Assembly: GCF_900105335.1 (NCBI RefSeq) | Contig: NZ_LT629770.1 | Location: forward strand, 62,001-126,000 | DNA length: 64,000 bases | Origin: Microbacterium paraoxydans | Lineage (GTDB): Bacteria > Actinomycetota > Actinomycetes > Actinomycetales > Microbacteriaceae | Direction: 5' to 3' | In this document: positions 56,281 through 64,000 of the stretch, piece by piece | Layout: the number at the start of each line of letters is the position of its first letter | Position numbering within the stretch: position 1 is the stretch's first letter | Position numbers and translations under genes: made by a program | The notes under the pieces: model-generated | Told to the model about the DNA's origin: nothing | The model's input: the letters and a program-made list of their open reading frames with translations, nothing else | Database searches by the model: none

Positions 56281-57132
56281 TCACGCGGCTTCGAGGAAGG
56301 GCACGTACCGATAGCCCGTCTCGTCGAGGATCGATACCGTCGATTCAGGGACCTCTGTGAATGCACCGGGCAGATCGTTGAGGGGCTCGGACACGATCAC
56401 GTGCGCCCGGCGGCCGAAGACGCGAAGCCGTTCGGCATCGGGGTACATCCGGCGAAGAGTCTCGATGTCGGTGGAGTGGAAGAGGGAGCGGGAGCGCCCA
56501 GCCGTCGAGTACCGGAACGCCCAGACGGTGGTGCCGTCGGACACCGCGAAGGTTCCCTGGACCGGGAAGCGGACGCCATGCTCGCGCCCCACGCGCTCGG
56601 CCTCGCGGATGGCCGCCCGCATGCCCGCGATCGGATCGTCCTGGAGGCCGAGGGTCAGGGCGAGGTAAAACAGCACCTCCGAGTCGGTGGTGCCCTGGAT
56701 CTCCGGGTAGAGGGAGGGATCGACGGCGAGCGTGAGGTCGCGTTTCACGCTCAGGAAATCCGCCAAGCCGCCGTTGTGCATGAAGAGCCAGTTCGCGTGC
56801 CGGAACGGGTGGCAGTTGGTCTGCTGGACCGGCGGCCCGGCGGCAGCTCTCACATGGCTGAAGAACAGCGGGCTGCGGATCGTGCGGGAGATCTCGCGCA
56901 GGTTCAGATCGTTCCAGGCGGGCTCCATGCTGCGGAACAGTGCAGGCTTCGGAGGCTGCCCAGAGTCGTCACCGTTCGACGCCGGATACCAGCCGAGGCC
57001 GAACCCATCCCCGTTCACGGTCTCCGCGCCGAGGGGCGAGTCCAGGGACTGCGCCACGAGGGAATGTCGCGCGTCGAGGATCACCTCCGACGGGTGCAGC
57101 GGTTCTCCCACGTACGCCAGCCACCGACACAT
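56281..57132 (-). CDS. Class II glutamine amidotransferase (EgtC-like)
   Basis: This 283-residue Ntn-type hydrolase begins MCRWLAYVGEP, with Cys2 as nucleophile after Met removal. It has NGDGFGLGWY, the oxyanion and glutamine-binding region FFSHVRAAAG, HPFRHANWLFMHNGGLADF and TTDSEVLFYLAL. EgtC removes glutamate from a gamma-glutamyl intermediate of ergothioneine synthesis; there are no other egt genes here, so a general role in gamma-glutamyl hydrolysis is equally possible. ATG 57132 is fixed by the catalytic Cys2. Confidence 0.85.
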   Translation of the reverse strand: MCRWLAYVGEPLHPSEVILDARHSLVAQSLDSPLGAETVNGDGFGLGWYPASNGDDSGQPPKPALFRSMEPAWNDLNLREISRTIRSPLFFSHVRAAAGPPVQQTNCHPFRHANWLFMHNGGLADFLSVKRDLTLAVDPSLYPEIQGTTDSEVLFYLALTLGLQDDPIAGMRAAIREAERVGREHGVRFPVQGTFAVSDGTTVWAFRYSTAGRSRSLFHSTDIETLRRMYPDAERLRVFGRRAHVIVSEPLNDLPGAFTEVPESTVSILDETGYRYVPFLEAA

Positions 57133-57221
57133 GTCGACACCTCGTCCCCGACCCGATCACGTCTGTGCCCGACGATACGCTCGGTCAGCCTCCCCGGCGA
57201 GACCCGCGGATGGCTGACCGG

Positions 57222-58016
57222 CTACTCGCACTCCCCGAGGAACCCGAGATAGCACACGGCCTCATGCGTGACGGCCGGTTCGGCATCGTCGTTCGAGACC
57301 TGCCGCGTCGCCGTCTCGGGCGTCCGGGTGAGGTGTCCGAAATCGCCGAGGGAGGCCACGTACATCCCGTCCGCGTCCTCCGCGATCATCCGGTCGATCT
57401 CGGCGCGGTGCTGGGCGCACAGGTCCGCGGCGGCGGGGACGAGCTCGACCCCGGCGCAGGCGCCCGAGTACTCGGCCTCCATGAGGCCGATGCAGTCTGT
57501 CCAGTCCTGGTCCACCGCGCACGGGCTCACGCCGTCGTCGGCGACGAGGTACTTGCCGGTCTCGTACTCCTCGCTGTGGAAGGTCTCGGGCTTCTCCGGC
57601 ACGTCGATCTTGGTCCAGTGGCGCGCGGTCGTGAACGCGAACACCGTGACGATCGCGGCGATCAGCAGCAGCGCGCCCACGATGCCGAGCGTCACCCAGA
57701 GTCCCACCCGGCTCTTCCGCTCCGGGCCCTCCGCGGGCGCGGGGGTCCACGGGGCGGCGGCGGGTGCCGGCGGGGGTGCCGCGGCGAATCCCGGCGCGGC
57801 GGCGACGGGGAGCTCGTGTCCCCCGAGCGGTGCCGCCGCCGCAGGGGCGGTCGGCGCCGCGGCCGTGGTCGCGAGGAAGTAGTCGTACCAGGCCCGGCTC
57901 GCCTGCTCGTCCGCGGCGACCTGCTGCGCCTCGGCGTCGGTGAGCACGAGGCCCCACGCGTCACGGGCCGGTGCATGGGGGAGGGCGGAGCGGAAGTCTT
58001 CGAACGACACGGGCAT
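57222..58016 (-). CDS. Hypothetical single-pass membrane protein, 264 residues
   Basis: The N-terminal about 60 residues are helical (MPVSFEDFRSALPHAPARDA). A Pro/Ala-rich linker follows, then one transmembrane segment (VGLWVTLGIVGALLLIAAIV) and an exported domain of about 120 residues. That domain has six cysteines (for example SPCAVDQDWTDCIGLMEAE, GACAGVE and the last CYLGFLGECE), probably in disulfides. The family is not recognised. I start at ATG 58016. It is followed on the same strand by the amidotransferase gene, 89 bases away; that gap shows nothing further. Confidence 0.65.
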   Translation of the reverse strand: MPVSFEDFRSALPHAPARDAWGLVLTDAEAQQVAADEQASRAWYDYFLATTAAAPTAPAAAAPLGGHELPVAAAPGFAAAPPPAPAAAPWTPAPAEGPERKSRVGLWVTLGIVGALLLIAAIVTVFAFTTARHWTKIDVPEKPETFHSEEYETGKYLVADDGVSPCAVDQDWTDCIGLMEAEYSGACAGVELVPAAADLCAQHRAEIDRMIAEDADGMYVASLGDFGHLTRTPETATRQVSNDDAEPAVTHEAVCYLGFLGECE

Positions 58017-58099
58017 GCTCGCAGAATATCGGCTTCCTCCTCGAGACCCCGCGGTCATCCGATGTCCCCGGCTCCTGGAACAATGACGAGGTGATCGGT

Positions 58100-59377
58100 A
58101 TGAGGTCTTTCTGGAACGCGTTGCCCACCGAGGGGCGCTGGCTGCTGTCGACCGTGGCGATCCAGACGCTCGGGCGGGGGATGACGCTGCCGTTCACCAT
58201 CATCTACCTCCACGAGGTGCGCGGCTTCGACCTCGGGTTCTCCGGGGCGCTCATGAGCCTCATCGCGATCACGGGGCTCGTCGTCACGGGCCCCGGCGGT
58301 ACGCTCATCGACCGCTTCGGCGCCCGCCGTGTGCTGATCGTGGGACTGCTCGCGATGATCGCGGGGTGCACGCTCCTCGCCTATGCCACGCATCCCGCCG
58401 TCGCGACGGTCGCGGTCGTGCTCATCGGGATCAACTTCGGGGTCTCCTGGCCCGGCTTCAACGCCCTCATCGCCTCGGTGGTCGACGGCGAGGTCCGTCA
58501 GCAGTACTTCGGCGTGAACTTCGCCCTCGTCAACCTCGGCATCGGCGTGGGCGGGATCATCGGCGGCTTCTTCGTCGACGTGACGGAGCCGTCGACCTTC
58601 ACCGCGATCTTCCTCATCGACGCGGCCACGAGCCTCATCCCGCTCGCTCTGCTCCTCGGCCCGCTCCGGCACGTGCGCACGCAGCCGGACCCCGACCCGT
58701 CGGTCACCACCGAGGGCGGCTACCGGGAGATCCTCCGCCGACCGGCGGTGCTGTGGATGACCCTGCTGACCTTCTTCTCCGTCTTCATCGGCTACGGACA
58801 GATCGAGGCGGGCTTCCCCGCCTACGCCCGTCAGATCGCCCAGGTCTCGACCGCCGTCGTCGGCATCTCGTTCGCGGTGAACACGGCCGTCATCGTGCTG
58901 CTGCAGTTCGCCGTCCTCCGGCTCATCACCGGGCGCCGGCGCACCAGGGTCATGCAGGTCATGGCGCTCATCTGGGCCGTCTCCTGGGTCATGCTCGGCG
59001 CCGCGGGCCTGCTTCCCGACTCGGTCACGGCCGCGATCGCGGTGATCGCGTTCATGGGCGTGTTCGCGTTCGGCGAGACCATGATGCAGCCGACGATCCC
59101 GGCCATCTACAACGATCTCGCGACGGACCGCACCCGCGGGCGCTACAACGCCCTCAACTCGGCGGCCTTCCAGGGCGGCGCCATCCTCGGCCCGCTCGTT
59201 GCGGGGGTGCTCCTCGGCGTCGGCGTCAGCGGCTGGTTCATCGCGGTCATGGTCGCGGGCAGCCTCGCCGTCGGCGTGCTGGCGGCGGTGCTGGAGCGGG
59301 TGCTCCCGGCAGCGGCCAACGGCAGCAGCGCCGAGGTCCATCGAACGGACGAGGTCGAACGGACGCCGCCGGTCTAG
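58100..59377 (+). CDS. MFS transporter
   Basis: This 425-residue protein has 12 predicted membrane segments, the motif A region GGTLIDRFGARRVLIVGLLA and a second-half counterpart RLITGRRRTRVMQVMALIW. The MPTIPAIYN-like stretch (MMQPTIPAIYNDLATDRTRG) resembles MDR-type exporters of the DHA1 group. ATG 58100 has GAGG 8 bases upstream. It is divergent from the membrane-protein gene at 57222 and is followed 9 bases later by another membrane-protein gene. Confidence 0.83.
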   Translation: MRSFWNALPTEGRWLLSTVAIQTLGRGMTLPFTIIYLHEVRGFDLGFSGALMSLIAITGLVVTGPGGTLIDRFGARRVLIVGLLAMIAGCTLLAYATHPAVATVAVVLIGINFGVSWPGFNALIASVVDGEVRQQYFGVNFALVNLGIGVGGIIGGFFVDVTEPSTFTAIFLIDAATSLIPLALLLGPLRHVRTQPDPDPSVTTEGGYREILRRPAVLWMTLLTFFSVFIGYGQIEAGFPAYARQIAQVSTAVVGISFAVNTAVIVLLQFAVLRLITGRRRTRVMQVMALIWAVSWVMLGAAGLLPDSVTAAIAVIAFMGVFAFGETMMQPTIPAIYNDLATDRTRGRYNALNSAAFQGGAILGPLVAGVLLGVGVSGWFIAVMVAGSLAVGVLAAVLERVLPAAANGSSAEVHRTDEVERTPPV

Positions 59378-59386
59378 GCTCCGAGC

Positions 59387-59893
59387 ATGGCCCTCGAACC
59401 GCTCTTCCTCCGTCTCGACCGGATCGCGGGTGGGCGGCAGGCCGGCGTGCTGATCAGCGACGCCGGTCGCACCCATCCGCGGACCGTCCGTGCCTTCACG
59501 TGGATCCTCTGGCTGCTCGTCGCCGAACTGGTGCTCGGGGTGGGCGCCGTGGTGGTCGCCCTGGTGCTCGCCGCCGACGGCGACAGCGTGCCCTTCGCCG
59601 TGTGGATGCGCACCCTCGTGGTGCTGGCGATGACGGCGACGCTGTTCTACTTCGCGTGGCGCGCGCGTCGCGGATGGCGCTGGGCCTACCTCCGGCTGCG
59701 ACTGTTCGCACAGATCTTCCCGGTCATCACGCTCGTCATGGCGGCGATCCCCGGCCTCTACCCGGTCTGGATGGTCACCGAGCAGATCGTCTTCAGCCTG
59801 ATCATGATCGGGATCGCGGACTTCCTCACCAGCGACCACATGCGGGCGGTCTTCGCGAAGGACGCCGACGCAGATAGCACGCGGGCAGGGTGA
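59387..59893 (+). CDS. Hypothetical membrane protein, 168 residues
   Basis: Four hydrophobic segments are visible: FTWILWLLVAELVLGVGAVV, VWMRTLVVLAMTATLFYFAW, FAQIFPVITLVMAAIPGLYP and VFSLIMIGIADFL. An N-terminal polar region (FLRLDRIAGGRQAGVLISDA) precedes them. No family is recognised. It begins 9 bases after the MFS stop, so the two genes are probably co-transcribed. ATG 59387. Confidence 0.7.
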   Translation: MALEPLFLRLDRIAGGRQAGVLISDAGRTHPRTVRAFTWILWLLVAELVLGVGAVVVALVLAADGDSVPFAVWMRTLVVLAMTATLFYFAWRARRGWRWAYLRLRLFAQIFPVITLVMAAIPGLYPVWMVTEQIVFSLIMIGIADFLTSDHMRAVFAKDADADSTRAG

Positions 59894-59966
59894 GACGCCA
59901 CTCCCTTCCCGCCGAGACTGCGGTCACTCCACACTCGGAGGAGCTGCACGGCGGGAGGAGAGACGC

Positions 59967-60977
59967 ATGGCGCGACTGGTGCGAGTGGTACCCGGCCAGG
60001 ACCCGGGTTTCACACGGAAGCGGACGAGCTCGGGATTCCGGTACGTCGATCCGACGGGGGAGCCGGCGCCCGAGGCGGATCGCGAACGCATCAGCGACCT
60101 GGTGATCCCGCCGGCGTGGCAGGACGTGTGGATCGCGGCCGACCCGCTCGCGCACATCCAGGCCGTGGGGATCGACACCGCCGGGCGCAAGCAGTACCTC
60201 TACCACCCGCTCTGGCGGGTCTCCCGCGACCGTCGCAAGTTCGTCCGTGCGCTGGACCTCGCCGCGGCCCTGCCCAGCGCCCGGGCGCAGGTCACCAAGG
60301 CTCTCAAGGAGGACGGGCAGACGAAGGAGCGAGCCCTCGCGATCGCCTTCCGCCTCCTCGACGACGCCGCGCTGCGGATCGGTTCCGAGCGCTACCTGGC
60401 GCGCCACGGCAGCCGGGGCCTGACCACGCTCCGCCGCCGCGACGTCCGCATCGACGGCGGCGACGTCGCCCTCTCCTTCCCGGCGAAGAGCGGACAGACC
60501 GCCGCGATCGAGATCACCGACGAAGCCCTCGCCGAAGCTCTCACCGACTTCGCGAGCGGTGCCTCGAGCGCCTTCCTCTTGGCGTACCGGAAAGGCCGGC
60601 GGCGGGTGAAGATCACGCCCGCCGAGGTCAACACGTACCTCAAGGACGTGCTCGGGGCCAGCTTCTCGGCCAAGGACTTCCGCACCCTCCACGGCACGAT
60701 CATCGCCGCGGACGCCCTCGCCCGCATCGGAGCCCTCGACCGCCGCGGTCAGCGGAATCAGGCCGAACGCCTCGCGGTGCAGGCGGCGGCGACCGCCCTC
60801 GGCAACACGACCGCGGTCGCCCGCAACAGCTACATCGATCCCCGCGTGTTCCGGCAGTACGGTCGGGGCCGGACGCTCGATCTCGACGTGACCCCGGAGA
60901 CCGCGATCCGGCGACTGCTGGGCGGACCGGAGACGTCGCGCAAGGTCAACCGGCGAGGAACAGGGCGGCGCGGCTGA
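59967..60977 (+). CDS. DNA topoisomerase IB (poxvirus type)
   Basis: This 336-residue enzyme has the small N-terminal domain (SGFRYVDPTG, DLVIPPAWQDVWI) and the catalytic domain with RDRRKFVRAL, the Arg of ALRIGSERYLARHGSRGLTT, KDFRTLHGTI and the nucleophile Tyr289 in VARNSYIDPRV. It relaxes supercoils through a 3'-phosphotyrosyl link and needs no ATP. It has a good ribosome-binding site, GGGAGGAG, before ATG 59967. It is a bacterial topoisomerase IB with usual length and no sign of transfer. Confidence 0.92.
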   Translation: MARLVRVVPGQDPGFTRKRTSSGFRYVDPTGEPAPEADRERISDLVIPPAWQDVWIAADPLAHIQAVGIDTAGRKQYLYHPLWRVSRDRRKFVRALDLAAALPSARAQVTKALKEDGQTKERALAIAFRLLDDAALRIGSERYLARHGSRGLTTLRRRDVRIDGGDVALSFPAKSGQTAAIEITDEALAEALTDFASGASSAFLLAYRKGRRRVKITPAEVNTYLKDVLGASFSAKDFRTLHGTIIAADALARIGALDRRGQRNQAERLAVQAAATALGNTTAVARNSYIDPRVFRQYGRGRTLDLDVTPETAIRRLLGGPETSRKVNRRGTGRRG

Positions 60978-61026
60978 ACGCGCCGACGCTCCCCGATCGC
61001 CCCCGGGAAGATGCCAGGATGGGGGG

Positions 61027-63510
61027 ATGCACACCGCGAACCTGACCCGTGAGGAGACCGCGGCGCGATCCGCTGCGATCACCCTGCACCGCATCCGCGT
61101 CGAGCTGGACCTGACCGGAGCCCCCGAGCGGGCGCGCACGGGTTTCCCGACCACGACCGTGCTGGAGTTCGATGCGACCGTCCAGAGCACGTGGCTGGAC
61201 TTCATCGGCGAAGAGGTCGTCCGCGTTGAAGTGAACGGCGAGGAGCGGGACGTCGTCTACGACGGGGCGCGCCTGACGATCGACGGCCTCGCTACCTCGA
61301 ACGTCGTCCTGGTCGAGGCGGTCGGTGCCTACAGCCGGTCGGGGGAGGGCCTGCACCGGTTCCACGACCCGGCGGACGATCGCACCTACCTGTACACCCA
61401 GTACGAGCCCGCGGACTCCCGCCGGGTGATGGCCTGCTTCGAGCAGCCGGACATGAAGGCGGAGTACACCTTCGTCGTCGACGCGCCGTCCGGGTGGGAG
61501 GTGCTCTCGAACCAGTCGCCGGCTCACGTCGACCTCGGCGTCGGCGTGCAACGGGTGCAGTTCGCTGCCACGCTGCCGATCTCGAGCTACATCACGGCGG
61601 TCGCAGCCGGCCCCTATGCCCGCGTCGACGGGGAGTGGACCAGAGACGAACAGCGGGTCGCCCTCGGGGTGTTCGTCCGCCGCTCGCTCGTCGACCACCT
61701 CGAGGCCGACGAGATTCTCGAGGTCACCCGGCAGGGGCTCGACTTCTTCACCGACGCCTTCGCCTATCCCTATCCGTGGGGCAAGTACGACCAGATCTTC
61801 GTCCCCGAGTACAACCTCGGTGCAATGGAGAATCCCGGTCTGGTCACTTTCACGGAGGGCTACCTCTCGCGCGGCGCCGCCACCGAGGCGCAGCGGGCGA
61901 GCCGGGCCAACACGATCCTCCACGAGATGGCGCACATGTGGTTCGGCGACCTCGTCACGATGACGTGGTGGGACGACCTCTGGCTCAAGGAGTCGTTCGC
62001 CGACTACATGGGCTCGCACGCCTCGGCGGTGGCCACCCGGTTCCACGACGCCTGGGTGACGTTCGCCATGCGGCGCAAGGCCTGGGCCTACCAGCAGGAC
62101 CAGCTCCCCACGACGCATCCCATCGTCGCCGACATCCCCGACCTCGAGGCCGCGAAGCTGAACTTCGACGGCATCACCTACGCCAAGGGCGCTTCGGTGC
62201 TGAAGCAGCTCGTCGCGTTCGTGGGCGATGACGCCTTCTTCGAGGGGGCTCGCCGGTACTTCGCCGCCAACGCCTTCGGCAACACCACTCTCGACGACTT
62301 CCTCGTCGAGCTCAGCGCGGTGTCCGGGCGGGACATGACCGACTGGGCAGCCGCCTGGCTGCAGACGACGGGCGTCTCGACGATCTGGACGGAGACCGAC
62401 GACGACGGAGGACACCACCTCGTGCAGGACGATGTGCGTCCGCACCGCCTGCGGATCGGGCTGTACGACCGCGTGGACGGCCGCATCGTGCGGCGGGAGC
62501 AGCGGGAGCTGGACCTGATCGGGGAGCGCGTCGACATCGACCTCCCCGAGGCCGATCTCGTGCTGCTCAACGACGACGACCTCACCTATGCGAAGGCGCG
62601 CCTCGACGAGCGGTCGTTGCGCACCGTCGAGGAGTCCCTCTCCGACATCGAGGACCCGCTCGCCCGTGCGCTCGTGTGGTCGTCGCTGTGGAACGCGACC
62701 CGCGACGGCGAGCTCGACGCGGCCCGCTTCGTCGCGATCGTGCGGGCGCACGCGCCGCGGGAGTCGAACGGCGGTCTGCTGGCCGCAGCGCTCCTCGACG
62801 CCGCTTTCGCGCTGCGGCATTTCGTCCGCGACGACCGACGCGACGCGGAGCAGCGCGCTTGGACCGAAGCCACGTGGTCGGCGCTGCAGCAGGCGGACGC
62901 CGGCAGCGACGCCCAGCTCTCCTGGGCGCGCGCGCTGGCGGCGGCCTCGGCCTTCGACGACATCCATCACGCCGAGGTCCGTGCCCTGCTCGACGGCGAT
63001 GTGCCCGAGGGGCTCGTCGTGGATCCCGACCTGCGCTGGCAGCTCCTCACGGCCCTCGTGACGACCGGCCGCGCCGATCTCACGGACATCGCCGCGGAGG
63101 AGGAGCGGGACGACACCGGCGACGGACGCACCGCCGCCCGCCGCGCTCGTGCCTCCGTGCCCGACGCGACGGTGCGCGCGGCCGCCTGGACGGCCGCATG
63201 GGATGACCGGTCTCTCACCAACGACCACCTCGATGCCGAGATCGCGGGCTTCCGCGCCGGCGGCCGCCGCGACCTCATCGAGTCCTTCGACGAGGAGTAC
63301 TTCGAGCGGATCGGGACGGCGTGGTCGGAGCGGAGCATCGAGATCGCTCGTCGACTGGTGATCGGTCTGTTCCCCGCGCGGTCCTCGCTGGACCTGGTCG
63401 ATGCCTGGCTGTCGGCCAGCCCCGAGGCCCCGGCAGCGCTGCGACGACTCCTCATCGAGCAGCGCGACCACCTCGCGCGTGACCTGCGGGTGCGGGGCGC
63501 TCAGGACTAG
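61027..63510 (+). CDS. pepN: Aminopeptidase N (M1 family)
   Basis: This 827-residue zinc metalloprotease has the exopeptidase motif GAMEN (265-269), the zinc site HEMAH (299-303) with the third ligand Glu322 in WLKESFADYM, and the C-terminal ERAP1-like helical domain. It removes N-terminal residues from peptides in the cytoplasm; there is no signal peptide. GGGGG precedes ATG 61027. Its stop overlaps that of the convergent GNAT gene by a few bases. Confidence 0.95.
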   Translation: MHTANLTREETAARSAAITLHRIRVELDLTGAPERARTGFPTTTVLEFDATVQSTWLDFIGEEVVRVEVNGEERDVVYDGARLTIDGLATSNVVLVEAVGAYSRSGEGLHRFHDPADDRTYLYTQYEPADSRRVMACFEQPDMKAEYTFVVDAPSGWEVLSNQSPAHVDLGVGVQRVQFAATLPISSYITAVAAGPYARVDGEWTRDEQRVALGVFVRRSLVDHLEADEILEVTRQGLDFFTDAFAYPYPWGKYDQIFVPEYNLGAMENPGLVTFTEGYLSRGAATEAQRASRANTILHEMAHMWFGDLVTMTWWDDLWLKESFADYMGSHASAVATRFHDAWVTFAMRRKAWAYQQDQLPTTHPIVADIPDLEAAKLNFDGITYAKGASVLKQLVAFVGDDAFFEGARRYFAANAFGNTTLDDFLVELSAVSGRDMTDWAAAWLQTTGVSTIWTETDDDGGHHLVQDDVRPHRLRIGLYDRVDGRIVRREQRELDLIGERVDIDLPEADLVLLNDDDLTYAKARLDERSLRTVEESLSDIEDPLARALVWSSLWNATRDGELDAARFVAIVRAHAPRESNGGLLAAALLDAAFALRHFVRDDRRDAEQRAWTEATWSALQQADAGSDAQLSWARALAAASAFDDIHHAEVRALLDGDVPEGLVVDPDLRWQLLTALVTTGRADLTDIAAEEERDDTGDGRTAARRARASVPDATVRAAAWTAAWDDRSLTNDHLDAEIAGFRAGGRRDLIESFDEEYFERIGTAWSERSIEIARRLVIGLFPARSSLDLVDAWLSASPEAPAALRRLLIEQRDHLARDLRVRGAQD

Positions 63511-64000
63511 GTCGCGGCCTCCACGGTCATGCCCATCACGGTCCGCACGATCCACGGATGGGCATGGTCATCGGCGATGTGGGTCATGCCGAGCTTCTCC
63601 GCCACGCCTCGTGACGCCTGGTTCTCGGGGTGGATGATGGCGGTGAGGAGGGTCGGTGCGAAGGTCTGCGCGACGAGGTCGACGCAGGCGCGCGCAGCTT
63701 CGGTCGCATAGCCGCGTCGTTGGCGGTCGGTGCGGACGTGATACCCGACTTCGAGCACGGGGGAGTCGTTCACCGACTGCCAGGTGAGACCGCAGTCGCC
63801 GAGGAACTCCCCGTCGTGCGTCTCGATGACCCAGAGACCGTGGCCGTCCTCGCGGTAGCGCTGCTGCATGCGCGCGATCCACGCGGCGGCTTCCGTTCGC
63901 GACTTCGGCGCCGGGTAGTAGGCCATGACCTCCGCATCCCCGAGGAGCGCCGCCATCTCGTCGAGGTCGTCGGCGGTCATCTCCCGGAAGGCGAGCCGCG
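63507..64000 (-). CDS. GNAT family N-acetyltransferase (RimJ/RimL type), 5' end outside window
   Basis: The frame continues to the right edge (RLAFREMTADDLDEMAALLG), so ATG 63978-63980 is probably internal and the gene starts outside. Visible motifs are GDCGLTWQSVNDSPVLEVGY, the acetyl-CoA loop RTDRQRRGYATEAARACVD and HPENQASRGVAEKLGM, which are typical of RimJ/RimL-like acetyltransferases. The acceptor is unknown. The gene is convergent with pepN; the two stops share three bases. Confidence 0.87.
   Translation of the reverse strand, partial: RLAFREMTADDLDEMAALLGDAEVMAYYPAPKSRTEAAAWIARMQQRYREDGHGLWVIETHDGEFLGDCGLTWQSVNDSPVLEVGYHVRTDRQRRGYATEAARACVDLVAQTFAPTLLTAIIHPENQASRGVAEKLGMTHIADDHAHPWIVRTVMGMTVEAAT

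Overview
The window is high-GC actinobacterial chromosome. Gene order, small family-specific proteins (two DUF7882-type proteins, a DUF2188 protein), frequent GTG starts and short ATGA overlaps suggest Microbacteriaceae, most like Microbacterium; that placement is inference, as there is no rRNA here.

Layout. 1-2890: right end of a prophage, with a lysis-region set (coiled-coil membrane protein, membrane-anchored collagen-like protein, r1t-type holin), a minus-strand secreted or anchored protein of lysogenic-conversion type, two small genes and a copy of the 3' end of tmRNA (ssrA) followed by the ssrA terminator, i.e. the attachment site. 3076-8696: small unknown proteins, a lipoprotein, histidinol-phosphatase, tRNA-Lys, an SRAP/YedK protein and a YbaK-type deacylase. 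8719-13939: MarR-controlled MFS exporter, then an IclR regulator divergent from scoA-scoB-thiolase (acetoacetate activation and cleavage). 13961-23236: MFS, trehalose synthesis (otsA-otsB), branched-chain amino acid genes ilvD-ilvB-ilvN-ilvC. 23339-33017: a fucoside-use locus with two GH29 fucosidases, a ROK repressor, an ABC importer lacking its own ATPase, a ROK sugar kinase and an M81 metallopeptidase; the same palindromic core ACATCGGATGT lies before both transcription units. 33076-36647: FAD/Fe-S D-lactate (or 2-hydroxyacid) dehydrogenase divergent from an FCD-type GntR regulator, with a textbook operator between them. 36650-50377: membrane proteins, serA, a TetR/MFS pair, leuB, ilvE, an AbiEi-like protein flanked by inverted repeats, a FAH-family hydrolase, MFS, methyltransferase and gltX.

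50478-56210 is an accessory patch beside tRNA-Gln with visibly lower G+C: an integrase with an internal deletion, a frameshifted gene, a 1191-residue Mrr-like nuclease/STAND NTPase/repeat protein with its own near-consensus promoter, and an HTH gene broken by an amber codon. The large protein has the architecture of an Avs-like anti-phage sensor and is the main candidate for an undescribed system. 56281-64000 returns to core genome: an EgtC-like amidotransferase, membrane proteins, MFS, topoisomerase IB, aminopeptidase N and a truncated GNAT acetyltransferase at the window edge.
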